Source: JBGNFV01 sp049645705 | GTDB lineage: Bacteria > Bacteroidota > Bacteroidia > Cytophagales > Cyclobacteriaceae | DNA length: 64,000 bases | Assembly: GCA_049645705.1 (NCBI GenBank) | Contig: JBARUK010000042.1 | Location: 59,393 to 123,392, forward strand | Direction: 5' to 3' | Part shown: in pieces, positions 28,801 through 37,000 of the stretch | Numbering within the stretch: position 1 is the first letter of the stretch | Layout: each line of letters opens with the position of its first letter | Translations under genes and position numbers: made by a program | The notes under the pieces: model-generated | Seen by the model: only the letters and a program-made list of their open reading frames with translations | What the model was told of the DNA's origin: nothing | The model's database searches: none

Positions 28801-28852
28801 CCGTGCCCTCACCGACGCTGAGGTGAAGAAGCTTTATGAGCTGAGGCAGTAA
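25847..28852 (+). CDS. Surface lipoprotein with CarboxypepD_reg, BACON-like and LamG domains
   Basis: 1001 residues, the intact paralogue of the preceding gene. Lipobox LLAAYGC with C23; three regulatory carboxypeptidase-like domains up to about residue 285; BACON-like repeats to about 655 (motifs such as LDFGTDIREQTV and WLSVTPQSGTVQPGE); a CARDB-like domain (NEPNPGERVVYNV); and a C-terminal LamG/concanavalin-like domain ending MDNIRFYNRALTDAEVKKL. No catalytic motif was seen, so it is probably a binding or adhesive surface protein. The strongest similarity between the paralogues is in the carboxypeptidase-like and C-terminal parts. A strong terminator follows. Confidence 0.9.
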   Translation: MIKLYKLSILIIISSLLLAAYGCELFEELKEDEPAPTRTMVGVITDSYTKEAIGGVLVELLENSQVINSTETNVRGSFTLGNIEHGTYTIRITKENYKNKQFDKVINQNTLFSRTEMVLLPYGHLEGRITAYESGEPIPGVIIRTTVSGSTTTSDIDGYYKTPQLEDGTYTFSFTKSGYSVANLDFAAEAGEPTTGDVQLRQFGGLKGRVSNYETNAPIGGVSIVISGSAFNGSAITDAEGLYAFDNLPEGNYTLTATISGFESKDKVVEVKPGTPRQENVQLSPTIPELIVSNTSIDFENFKINESIQIDNGGQGMLEWDIDESTDWLTVNPTSGTNTATELKTITVSVDRANLPPPGPHRASFVINSNGGAVTVTCIVYVKTSMSVYPEDLNFSTTSSREQFNIQNTGSSKLEYTISSDIDWLSVTPQSGTVQPGESDPVTARVDRSKLAPGSYQGSITINSTSGENTKVFVQLVVPNTSGPQLTVSASSLDFGTDIREQTVTIANTGKNTLEWNISSIPAWLNLNKNYGTLGSGQSVTVRASAIRANLAADEYNGRLHINSNGGEHFVDLRMIVEEKPILNVNADFLDFGPEDTKRTFTISNAGTGELTWELLANQDWLSMEPASGSGAAEIQAFVNRNNLATDNYTGIISIKSNAGEKTLQVSMQKTPPPPNLSVKSYEVVSDDNGTNEPNPGERVVYNVIIENSSGVGIARNVRTRFSSTSPYISEISPVTINYGDIPVKDQQAANVSVSFADNAPIRETFRIDVEMTDQYGQIWNDDFDLEVKPFHSVSEGLIAYYTFDDAKFTDKAGTFDLFDYGPEISTDIPNNTGYSVEFKAEEKDYLRAVKNITYNLSYASFNYWIKTEADGKSMYLYCASSRTDYVFRFFLHDDNKFYFDYSPYYFFTNLYSQQFDLYDGEWHMLTYVHGEDLISLYFDGIKIEEIGGWRMYRNDHAEGAIIGRRGPHDDHYFDGRMDNIRFYNRALTDAEVKKLYELRQ

Positions 28853-28881
28853 ACTTCAGTTTTGGATAACATAGATAAAAT

Positions 28882-28913
28882 AAACCCCGCCTGCTCATCA
28901 GCAGGCGGGGTTT
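28882..28913 (+). terminator. Rho-independent terminator after the lipoprotein gene
   Basis: Perfect stem AAACCCCGCCTGCT / AGCAGGCGGGGTTT, about 30 bases after the stop codon, flanked by A and T runs. It could work in both directions, also ending the small gene at 28930-29010. Confidence 0.85.
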
Positions 28914-28929
28914 GTTTAATAGTGGCTGC

Positions 28930-29010
28930 TTACTTTTTTACATTTCCACGGCCTCCACCGGATGGCTTTCCGGTAGTACTAGGGTAATTGGGGTTTCCTC
29001 CTTTTGGCAT
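28930..29010 (-). CDS. 26-residue glycine/proline-rich micropeptide
   Basis: ATG at 29010, stop at 28930. The peptide starts MPKGGNPNYPSTTGKPSGG and ends in a basic RGNVKK. I recall similar short NYPS..TGKPSG peptides as unassigned hypothetical proteins in Bacteroidota genomes, so I believe it is real, but this cannot be checked here. It has no signal or hydrophobic segment. The terminator at 28882-28913 lies directly downstream. Function unknown. Confidence 0.5.
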   Translation of the reverse strand: MPKGGNPNYPSTTGKPSGGGRGNVKK

Positions 29011-29174
29011 AATGACTAATATTTAAATTGAAATATAGTTAATTGTAGTCAACTTTTGTTCCATTCTGAATGATTATGACAGATTGTCCAGCCCTAAAAG
29101 TCTGATGACTGGTAGCCAGTTGCTTACCTCCGCTCCTCCCTACTGCCAGGCTGGCACTGATCCCCTTCTCAACT

Positions 29175-29229
29175 ACCGCGGGGTTGTACCCCGTGGTTGC
29201 CATTTACGCGAGGTTGAACCTCGCGAATG
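29175..29229. repeat. REP-like pair of hairpins
   Basis: Two adjacent hairpins: ACCGCGGGGT / ACCCCGTGGT around TGT (29175-29197) and CGCGAGGTT / AACCTCGCG around G (29207-29225), the second with outer CATT/AATG pairing. The loops are alike while stem bases change together, as in the REP elements mobilised by RAYT transposases. No RAYT gene is in the window. The rest of 29011-29296 holds no gene. Confidence 0.6.
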
Positions 29230-29296
29230 CACTATTTGGACCTTATCCCTTATTGTAAGCCTGGTACCTATAGCGAATCCGATTCCTCTTTCATGT

Positions 29297-29348
29297 AGAA
29301 TACCGTATGGTATACATTACTTATAATGTATACGTAGTATATGCACAT
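29297..29348 (-). pseudogene. 5' fragment of a third GIY-YIG gene copy
   Basis: Codons 1-17 of the GIY-YIG gene (MCIYYVYIISNVYHTVF against MRIYYVYIISNVHHTVY). The homology then ends abruptly at 29297, and the upstream context after 29348 is the same as for the intact copies. It marks a truncation or incomplete duplication of the element. Confidence 0.7.
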
Positions 29349-29880
29349 ATAGCTGGTTTTTCAAAAGAGGCCGTAAATATACTACTTTTTCGCACTAGCC
29401 CCCCGACTCTAGCACTAGTCCCCGCTGAATAGCGGGGCCCCCCAGAGTAGCGCAAAGAAGCCACGGCTACCGCAACTTCCGGCCCCCTAGAGTAGCGCAG
29501 AAAGGCTCCGGCTACCGCAACTCCTTGCCCCCCAGGGAAGCGCAGAAAGGCTCCGGCTACCGCAACTCCCGGCCCCCCAGAGTAGCGCAGAAAGGCTCCG
29601 GCTACCACAACTCCCGGTCCCCCAGAGTAGCGCAGAAAGGCTCCGGCTACCGCAACTCCCGGTCCCCCAGAGTAGCGCAGGGGTGCTAGTTGGTTACTGA
29701 GTGCTTCACCGATGGGGATCCCGTCATTCGACGGGAATTGGTGCTAGATGTTAACTGAGTACCTCACCGGTGGTTTTTTTGGGTCTGCAAAATTATTAGC
29801 TATCTACCTCACCGGTGGGGGCCCCGTTGCACGGCGCCCGTCATTCGACGGGGGCTGGTGCCAGAGGATGGGGTCTGCTG
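29349..29880. repeat. Repeat island A1: hairpins and five 45-bp tandem units
   Basis: Begins with the same 70 bases that precede every GIY-YIG copy, then the hairpin CCCCGCT-GAAT-AGCGGGG (29420-29437), five tandem 45-base units (29438-29662; core CAGAGTAGCGCAGAAAGG) and a partial sixth. Next come unit-spaced hairpins CCCGTC-ATTC-GACGGG (29720-29735 and near 29838), each set in ACCGATGGGG..TTGGTGCTAG. It directly abuts the 3' end of the GIY-YIG gene. Confidence 0.85.
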
Positions 29881-29883
29881 AAT

Positions 29884-30177
29884 TTAATTGACCAGGAACT
29901 GCTCAAACAGGTCTTCCCACTCCGGGTTCATCGAATTGATGAGATTTTCTTTGAAGGTGCGTTTGTAACGCTTTATGAGCTGCTCGCGGTAGAGGGCATC
30001 GGCGGCATCGTCAAACTCTTCGTAGTATAGCAGCTTGCAGCAGTTGTATTTGGCCGTAAAGCTCTTCCGTATCTTATCGCGGTGCTCGGTAGTGCGTCGA
30101 AAGAGGTCATTAGTAAAGCCGGTATAGTATACCGTATGGTGTACATTACTTATAATGTATACGTAGTATATGCGCAT
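29884..30177 (-). CDS. GIY-YIG nuclease family protein, copy 1
   Basis: 97 residues, the whole length being one GIY-YIG domain of the UPF0213/YhbQ kind. YVYIISN and YYTGFTNDL correspond to the GIY and YIG strands, followed by RR, H32 in EHRDK, and E in YREQLIKRYK, the catalytic glutamate helix. Such domains cut DNA; the single-domain bacterial members are mostly uncharacterised. It is nearly identical to the gene at 38994-39287 and, like it, sits inside repeat islands with the same sequence on both sides, so the gene and repeats seem to travel together. Confidence 0.92.
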   Translation of the reverse strand: MRIYYVYIISNVHHTVYYTGFTNDLFRRTTEHRDKIRKSFTAKYNCCKLLYYEEFDDAADALYREQLIKRYKRTFKENLINSMNPEWEDLFEQFLVN

Positions 30178-30595
30178 ATCGCTGGTTTTTCAAAAGAGGC
30201 CGTAAATATACTACTTTTTCGCACTAGCCCCCCGACTCTAGCATTAGTCCCCGCTGAATAGCGGGGCCCCCCAGGGAAGCGCAGAGAAGCCACGGAAACC
30301 ACAACTCCTTGTCCCCCAGAGTAGCGCAGAGAGGCTCCGGAAACTACAACTCCTTGCCCCCCAGGGAAGCGCAGGGGTGCTAGTTGGTTACTGAGTGCCT
30401 TACCGATGGGGATCCCGTCATGCGACGGGAATTGGTGCTAGATGTTAACTGAGTACCTCACCGATGGGGACCCCCGCATACGCGGGGGATAAGTACTAGA
30501 CGATGGGGTGAAAGCAGCTGACTATCTACCTCACCGTTGGGTGCCCCGTTGCACGGCGCCCGTCATTCGACGGGGACTGGTGCCAGAGGATGGTC
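30178..30595. repeat. Repeat island A2 upstream of GIY-YIG copy 1
   Basis: Same 70-base leader as 29349 and 39288, then CCCCGCT-GAAT-AGCGGGG, about two and a half 45-base units, and hairpins CCCGTC-ATGC-GACGGG, CCCCCGC-ATAC-GCGGGGG and CCCGTC-ATTC-GACGGG in the usual ACCGATGGGG context. The remaining 30596-30801 is the upstream region of the gliding protein, with no other feature seen. Confidence 0.85.
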
Positions 30596-30801
30596 CTATG
30601 CTGGTCATTCTAAAACAGCTTCTTTACCCTCCCCCCTTTCTGGTATTTTTACAAAAAAGTAATTGTCAGGTGCAAATCGAATAGAATAATTGCGTACCTT
30701 TCATGTAAGGAACACAATAGAATTTAACAAAATAGTAACATGCCGGGTGCTCAACCTCCCTGGTAGTTATTGAGTCAAGTTTACATCAACCTATAATAAG
30801 C

Positions 30802-33800
30802 ATGAGCCCGCACTACTTTATCCCGGTAAGGGTGTCTACCCTTGCTATGCTATGTGTCATAATTTCTACTTACTCGTATAGTCAGGCACCCTGTTTTCCA
30901 GATGTGGTGGCAAGGTCAGTTGGTAATTCTGCAAGTTGCGACCCAATCAACTTCGGTTATAAAATTTTTGGATACGAAAATAACGATCCTAATACTGTTT
31001 ATACGATAGATTTTGGAGATGGCACTATCATTACGAAAGACCATTCCGATCTTGATAAAGATGGTGAGACAATATTCTATCACACATATGAAGAAATATC
31101 ATGTGAAAGCCCATATGCTACTGACGGAGAATACACATTTAGAATAGAGGCATTAGCACCCTGTAATGAAAAGGCTAAAAAAGCCACAGTTGCGCCCGTG
31201 ATTATCGGCAAGCCACCCGAATTAGATTTCAGCCTGAGCTCACCGGTATGCATAAATGAGCCGGTGGCCTTCTACAACAATTCTACGCCAGGTACGGACT
31301 TTAGCTGTCGTAGCGAAGCTACTTATGTGTGGGACTTCGGTGACGGCAGTCCGAAGCAAACAGTGCCTGACCTGAGCAGCGTCGAACATAGCTATACGCG
31401 CACGGGTAACTTCACCGTAACCCTGACCGTAAACCAGGACTGCGGAAGCCAGAACGTAAAGAAACAAATATCCGTAAGCGGCCCGCCCGCCCCGCGGTTT
31501 GAGATAGGCCCTTCGGATAACCAGGAAACGATCATAGACGATACGGAACCGCTCACCATCTACGCCCCTACCGATGCCTGCGTGCCGGTGGTATTGCCGC
31601 TGAGCAGCCTGACCTATGACCAGAGACTGGACGAGGAGTGGTTTGCAGACTGGGAAGGAACAGGCAATGCAGCATTTAGTAACAATAGTACGCGCTCCCG
31701 CGGTGAAACCGAGACTATCACTTTTCTGGAGCCGGGCGAGTACCGTGTGCACCTGATCACCACCAGTGACTGTGGTACAGAAAGGAGCTGCGTGACCGTG
31801 GAAATAGTAGACGAAGTAGCACCGGAACAAATAAGCATAGACGGCATACCCGACGGCTGCGCCCCGGCTACCATCAGCCCTTCGGTAAGTATACAGGGCG
31901 TGACCGACTACGACTGGGCCCTTACCGCTACAGAGGGTGGCCCGGCCCCGGCCCTGCCGAACCCGGATCGGGCAGCGGCAGGAAGCGTACAGTTACCGGC
32001 AGGTACTTATGAGCTTAGCCTGCGGGTAAGCAACCAGTGCGGTACCTCTGCCCCTGCTACCCGCACCTTTACCATTTCCGATCAGCCGAACCCCGTCATT
32101 AGCCCATCTTCAGCATCTTTATGTCCGGGAGAAGACATCCTGCTGGAAGTGGCCGCTGAGACCGGTGTCATCTACCAATGGTATATGGACGGTGACAGCA
32201 TCAGCGGGGCGACTGGCCCAAGCCTGGTAGCTACTGAGGCCGGAGACTATACGGTAGGCGTAATGGTAACCGCCTCTGGTTGTGAGGGTACATCTGCCCC
32301 GGCCACCGTGGCGTTTAACTCCCTGCCTCCATCAGAGATCACCACCTCATCGCCTACCCGCTTTTGTGCCGAAGAGCCTGTGCTGACTGAGCTTGAGGCA
32401 CCCTCCGGCTCCTATACTTACCAGTGGCTGCAAAATGGCCGTGACATAGACGGTGCTACAGACGAAACGTACACTGCTACAGAGCCAGGTATCTACCAGG
32501 TGACCATAGACGATGGCACTTGTGATATTACCTCTGAAGGTGTGGAGGTCATAAAGGGTACGCCGCCGGTAGTAGCGGCTAATGCTGCCTCGGCAACTGT
32601 GTGCCTGGGTGAAAGTACGGAGATAGTGGCCTCGGGGGCAGAGACTTACCAATGGTCTCCGGCAGAAGGCCTGGATGATACCAGCGGCAGCCGGGTGACG
32701 GCAAGCCCGCAGGCAACCACGGCCTATTCCGTAGTGGGTACAGATGCTTTTGGCTGTACGGACACCACATCTATAACCATAGAAGTGAGTCCCCTCCCCA
32801 CCATCGGGCTGGCAATGAGCCGCGACACAGTATGCGCCGGTGATCCGGTAACGCTTACCGCTAGCGGTGCCAATAGCTATACCTGGGCGCAAGACCCTAC
32901 GCTTACCCCGGGCAGCAACGGTACCGCCACCGTAAGGCCGGAGGTGACCACTACCTATACGGTAAGGGGCCGAAGTGTGCAGAACTGCGAAGGCGGCCCG
33001 GCCTCGGTAACGGTAGTGGTGCGGGGCCTGCCAGACATCTCTCTGGACGATGAAGAGGTGTGCGTGGCTGATGCGGCCTTTCAGCTCCTGTCCGAAACGA
33101 GCACCGAAGTAGAAGGCACCTGGTCTGCCAGCGGACTACCGCCCGGTAGCATTACTGCCGAGGGCACATTTGACCCTGCCGCAGCGGGTGTAAACCTGGG
33201 CGGCCACCAAGTCACCTTCACCTACCGCACTACAGACGAATATGCCTGTGAGGGCAGCGTGAGCAAGCGGGTGGTGGTGCACCCTATGCCCGCCCCGGCC
33301 TTTGATATACCCGCCAGGGTCTGCGCCGGAGAGACATTTACCCTGCAAAACACAACTCCCACGGTCAGCGGCAGCCCCTATACATGGAGCTGGGCATTTG
33401 GCGATGGCGGTACGGCTGATGACGAAAACCCCGGGACGGCCTATGCTTCACCGGGCGAATACACCATCGTGCTGACAGCGCAGGGCTTTGGCAACTGTGC
33501 TGCCACTACTGAAAAAACCATAGAAGTGATAGAAGGGCCGGTAGCAGGTTTCACGGCAGATACCTCTCCTGCTTCGGCCTGCGGACCAGTCACGGCTTCT
33601 TTTACAAATAACAGCCGGGGCATAGACATCGCCTACTTCTGGGACTTCGGCCAGGGGGACACCTCTACTGAGGCCAGCCCTGCAGACATCGTCTATGCGC
33701 CCAGCCTTTATAATGATACCACGTACACCGTGTACCTGGAAGTAACGAACCAGTGTACTACCAGCCGACAGGAAGAGACCATAACCGTAAGGCCGGTACC

Positions 33801-35379
33801 TACGGCCAGGTTTATCCCGGCGGTGGATACCATCTGTGCGGACTTTCCGCTGGAACTGAATAACTATACGCTGGGCCTGGCCGACCGGTACATCTGGGAC
33901 TTTGGAGACGGTACGCCGCCCCTGGAAACTTCGGAGACAGGCACGGTAAGCCATGCTTTCCCCTATGATGGTGGTTCAGATACGACCTATACGGTGACGC
34001 TGACGGCCATAAATGACTGTGAAGATAATACAGCCAGCTACCCGGTGGTGGTGAAGGCCATAGACGTAGAGGCCTTCTTTAATATGGACCGGCGGCGGGG
34101 CTGTTCGCCGCATACCGTCACCTTTACCAGTAACCAGGATGAAGACGCAAATACGCTTACCTGGGACTGGGGCGATGGCAACAGTAGTACAGGCGGCGGC
34201 GCCCGCCCCTATACCTACAGCCAACCGGGCACCTACATCGTCAGGCTCAGGGTAGAGAATGGCTGCAATGTAGACGAATATGAGCAGGAAGTGACTGTAC
34301 TGCCCAGCCCGGAAGCTTCCTTTACCATACCGGAAGCGGTATGCGCAGGAGATCCGCTCAATATTACGAATACCTCATCCGTACCCCAGGGCAGTGTGTG
34401 GACTTTCGGTGATGGCCGGGCACCCTATCGCGGGGCCAATCCGCCGGACATGGTCTATAACCAGCCCGGCACCTATACCATTACACTAGAAGTAACTGAT
34501 CCGCTAAACAACTGCCGCGTTACCACCAGCCAGACCATACGGGTACTACCCTACCCGGTGGCGGCCTTCAGTACCGATAGCCAGTTGTGTGCCGGTGATG
34601 CGCCCACCCTGGTAAACAGCTCAGACAATGCCACGCAGTATCGCTGGGTATTTCGTGATAGTGGTGAGGTAGTGACGGGGCATAGCCCCAGTCCGCCCTC
34701 TTACAAAGATGCAGGTACGTACACCATTACCCTGATAGCGGAAAATGAGCTGGGCTGCAGCAGTGAAGTGAGCCATATAGTAGAGGTAGTGCCCTCGCCC
34801 GAGCCGGACTTCGAGATCGTGATCCTGAGCCCGGAAGAGTATGCCCCCGTGGAGGTAGATTTTGTCAATACCACCGTATTTCCCTCTGAGAGTGAGGGGA
34901 CTTTCTTCTGGCGTTTTGGCAATGGCAATACTTACGAAGGGTATGATGGTGAAGATATTCAATTATATAATAACCTGAACGATTCTGTGAGGACATATAC
35001 AGTGACTTTGGAAGCTGTATCTGCCGGTGGCTGTTCGCGTACTGTTAAGAAGCAGTTTGCCGTGTCTCCTCCGCCCTGCCCGGACTGGCTGGAGCTACCT
35101 ACCGTATTCACACCTAACCGCGACGACCTGAACGAGGTGCTGAGGCCACTTACGCCACAGGATCCCCGCACTTATCGCTTTCTGACCATGGGTGATGGCC
35201 TGCGTGACTATCGCTTTCAGATCTACACCCGCTGGGGCGAGATCATCTACGAGTCTACGGATCCGGCCGAAGGCTGGGATGGCAGGGGCTACGACGAGGG
35301 CGTGTACATCGCCCTGCTGCAATACCGCTGCCGCGGCGAGATACAGAAGAAGAGACAAGAGATCATACTAAAAAGATAA
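30802..35379 (+). CDS. Giant secreted protein with PKD domains and type IX type B sorting domain
   Basis: 1525 residues. A signal peptide (residues 1 to about 28, ending SYSQA) is followed by many Ig-like and PKD-type beta domains, recognisable by repeated YxWDFGDG motifs (YVWDFGDGSP, YIWDFGDGTP, LTWDWGDGNS). The last 90 residues, LPTVFTPNRDDLNEVLRP to the end with IYTRWGEIIYESTD and EGVYIALLQYRC, are the gliding-motility C-terminal (CHU_C) domain that directs type IX export and surface attachment. It is likely an adhesin. The PorP/SprF gene follows after 6 bases, as is usual for SprB-like systems. Confidence 0.95.
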   Translation: MSPHYFIPVRVSTLAMLCVIISTYSYSQAPCFPDVVARSVGNSASCDPINFGYKIFGYENNDPNTVYTIDFGDGTIITKDHSDLDKDGETIFYHTYEEISCESPYATDGEYTFRIEALAPCNEKAKKATVAPVIIGKPPELDFSLSSPVCINEPVAFYNNSTPGTDFSCRSEATYVWDFGDGSPKQTVPDLSSVEHSYTRTGNFTVTLTVNQDCGSQNVKKQISVSGPPAPRFEIGPSDNQETIIDDTEPLTIYAPTDACVPVVLPLSSLTYDQRLDEEWFADWEGTGNAAFSNNSTRSRGETETITFLEPGEYRVHLITTSDCGTERSCVTVEIVDEVAPEQISIDGIPDGCAPATISPSVSIQGVTDYDWALTATEGGPAPALPNPDRAAAGSVQLPAGTYELSLRVSNQCGTSAPATRTFTISDQPNPVISPSSASLCPGEDILLEVAAETGVIYQWYMDGDSISGATGPSLVATEAGDYTVGVMVTASGCEGTSAPATVAFNSLPPSEITTSSPTRFCAEEPVLTELEAPSGSYTYQWLQNGRDIDGATDETYTATEPGIYQVTIDDGTCDITSEGVEVIKGTPPVVAANAASATVCLGESTEIVASGAETYQWSPAEGLDDTSGSRVTASPQATTAYSVVGTDAFGCTDTTSITIEVSPLPTIGLAMSRDTVCAGDPVTLTASGANSYTWAQDPTLTPGSNGTATVRPEVTTTYTVRGRSVQNCEGGPASVTVVVRGLPDISLDDEEVCVADAAFQLLSETSTEVEGTWSASGLPPGSITAEGTFDPAAAGVNLGGHQVTFTYRTTDEYACEGSVSKRVVVHPMPAPAFDIPARVCAGETFTLQNTTPTVSGSPYTWSWAFGDGGTADDENPGTAYASPGEYTIVLTAQGFGNCAATTEKTIEVIEGPVAGFTADTSPASACGPVTASFTNNSRGIDIAYFWDFGQGDTSTEASPADIVYAPSLYNDTTYTVYLEVTNQCTTSRQEETITVRPVPTARFIPAVDTICADFPLELNNYTLGLADRYIWDFGDGTPPLETSETGTVSHAFPYDGGSDTTYTVTLTAINDCEDNTASYPVVVKAIDVEAFFNMDRRRGCSPHTVTFTSNQDEDANTLTWDWGDGNSSTGGGARPYTYSQPGTYIVRLRVENGCNVDEYEQEVTVLPSPEASFTIPEAVCAGDPLNITNTSSVPQGSVWTFGDGRAPYRGANPPDMVYNQPGTYTITLEVTDPLNNCRVTTSQTIRVLPYPVAAFSTDSQLCAGDAPTLVNSSDNATQYRWVFRDSGEVVTGHSPSPPSYKDAGTYTITLIAENELGCSSEVSHIVEVVPSPEPDFEIVILSPEEYAPVEVDFVNTTVFPSESEGTFFWRFGNGNTYEGYDGEDIQLYNNLNDSVRTYTVTLEAVSAGGCSRTVKKQFAVSPPPCPDWLELPTVFTPNRDDLNEVLRPLTPQDPRTYRFLTMGDGLRDYRFQIYTRWGEIIYESTDPAEGWDGRGYDEGVYIALLQYRCRGEIQKKRQEIILKR

Positions 35380-35385
35380 CCGGCC

Positions 35386-36507
35386 ATGAAAAAGATATAT
35401 CATTACATTATACTTCTTTGCCTGGTACTGACAGGTACGGAGGCCGTGGCCCAGGACCCACAGTTTTCGCAGTTTTATAATAACCCGGTCATGATCAACC
35501 CCGCTGCGGCGGGCGCCACCCGTGCGGCCCGGCTGGTAGTATCACAACGGAACCAGTGGCCACAGGTAACATCTATGACCACTAAGACGGCTACATTTGA
35601 CTACTTTCAGCCCCTGCAGCACAAGAACATCGGCGTAGGCGTAGGCCTGCTGGCTATGAAAGACGAGGCCGGTAGCCACCTGAGGCTACGAAATGAAAGC
35701 CTTGGGCTACAATTTGCCATGGAAAAGCCTATAGAAGAGTATACCCGCCTGCGGCTGGGTGCGCAGTATGTGCACACATGGAAGAAGCTTACGGACCACG
35801 TAGGTACGGTAACTTTTGAGGACCAACTGCTATACGGTGGTACCACGGCCGAAGAACTCGGGAACCTGCTGGCTGGTGATACCAGGAGCTACGGGAGCCT
35901 GAGTGTAGGCATGCTGGGTACCTATAAGCATGTATGGCTGGGCCTGGGCCTGCACCACCTGAACCAGCCGGATGCCTCTATAGGGCTGGTTCAGGATGAA
36001 AATGTATACCGACTGCCGGTAAAGTACCTGCTGCACGGTGGCGTAGAGCTTAATATTAAAAAGAGTCGGCAGCGGGTCCAGCAGGCCATTGTATTGCAAG
36101 GGCTATATGCTAAACAGGGGCCTAACGAGCAGTTTATAGGTGGTGTCAGGTATATGTACGGGTATGAGTTTAATAGTAAGAGAATGGCTCAACAGAAGGA
36201 TATTACGCTTATGCTCGGTTTGTTCTTCAGGTCTATCCCTCTATTCACACGCATAGACCGCCCCATCTATAATACCGATGCTATCAGCCTGCAGGGAGGC
36301 ATAGAGTTTGAGCTGAATGATGTGAGTATGGATTTTGGTTACGCATATGATCATTCCGTCTCAAAGATCAGTCCTAGCTCAAGCCACGAGTTTACCCTGT
36401 CATTCCGCTTCCTGAACCGCTTCATTTGGGGCGTAGACTGCAAAAAGCGTATGGAATGGGACAACCGCAGCCAAACGGCTTACTTCAGAAGGGGGCTTAG
36501 GAGGTGA
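35386..36507 (+). CDS. PorP/SprF family type IX secretion outer-membrane protein
   Basis: 373 residues, signal peptide ending AVAQ, then DPQFSQFYNNPVMINPAAAG, the hallmark N-terminus of PorP/SprF proteins, and a membrane beta-barrel with alternating polar and hydrophobic strands. These proteins help type IX secretion deliver and anchor their neighbouring CHU_C cargo, as SprF does for SprB. Here the cargo is the 1525-residue protein immediately upstream. A cysteine and basic C-terminal tail (YFRRGLRR) follow the last strand. Confidence 0.95.
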   Translation: MKKIYHYIILLCLVLTGTEAVAQDPQFSQFYNNPVMINPAAAGATRAARLVVSQRNQWPQVTSMTTKTATFDYFQPLQHKNIGVGVGLLAMKDEAGSHLRLRNESLGLQFAMEKPIEEYTRLRLGAQYVHTWKKLTDHVGTVTFEDQLLYGGTTAEELGNLLAGDTRSYGSLSVGMLGTYKHVWLGLGLHHLNQPDASIGLVQDENVYRLPVKYLLHGGVELNIKKSRQRVQQAIVLQGLYAKQGPNEQFIGGVRYMYGYEFNSKRMAQQKDITLMLGLFFRSIPLFTRIDRPIYNTDAISLQGGIEFELNDVSMDFGYAYDHSVSKISPSSSHEFTLSFRFLNRFIWGVDCKKRMEWDNRSQTAYFRRGLRR

Positions 36508-36582
36508 TTATTCCCGATCTTTCCAGAGGCTACACATATTACCTTTAGTGAAAAAAGGAAGTATAGTATAGCACTAATCCTC

Positions 36583-36652
36583 CGCTGAATAGTGGGCGTC
36601 ATGCAGTGGGCGCCATGCAGTGGGCGCCCGTCATTCGACGGGGACTGGTGCT
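36583..36652. repeat. Short hairpin-repeat remnant
   Basis: Contains an imperfect CCGCTGAAT-AGTGGGC pair, two GGGCGCCATGCAGT strings and the hairpin CCCGTC-ATTC-GACGGG followed by GACTGGTGCTA, the end signature of the larger islands. The rest of 36508-37000 shows no gene. Confidence 0.6.
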
Positions 36653-37000
36653 AAACCAATCTAATCTCCATCTGCTCTGATGTCCGCTTGTGTAGATCCA
36701 AACACGTATTGTATCTATTACAATACGCTTCCAAATTGTCTGACTACTCGTATTTGAAATAGCCTTTGCGGTTTTAGCTTTTACTAAACTGTACAGGCGT
36801 TCAGGAAGTACGGACGATTTTAGAGTGGCGTTAGTACGGACATTATCTGAAGTATCCTGAATTGTCTTGCTGCCTTCGCCCCCTTTCGGATCAACCTTTC
36901 AGCTTTACACATATATTTTCGGCTGAAGGGAGACTTGCTTTTGCAAGGTAGTTAAATAGCTATATGTTATGTGATTTCCTGACTTAACAAAATTTACATT

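Noticed and set aside
29321..29608. A 95-residue minus-strand ORF made of AFLRYSGG-like repeats
   Set aside because: It is the translation of the 45-base tandem DNA units and of the GIY-YIG upstream leader; the residues do not resemble a protein family, and the same DNA appears elsewhere with stops.
29438..29662. Possible CRISPR-like array
   Set aside because: Units are contiguous 45-mers without unique spacers and there are no cas genes.
31240..31830. Long minus-strand ORFs under the giant adhesin and its neighbours
   Set aside because: Shadow frames of the + strand gene with GC-rich third positions; no domains.
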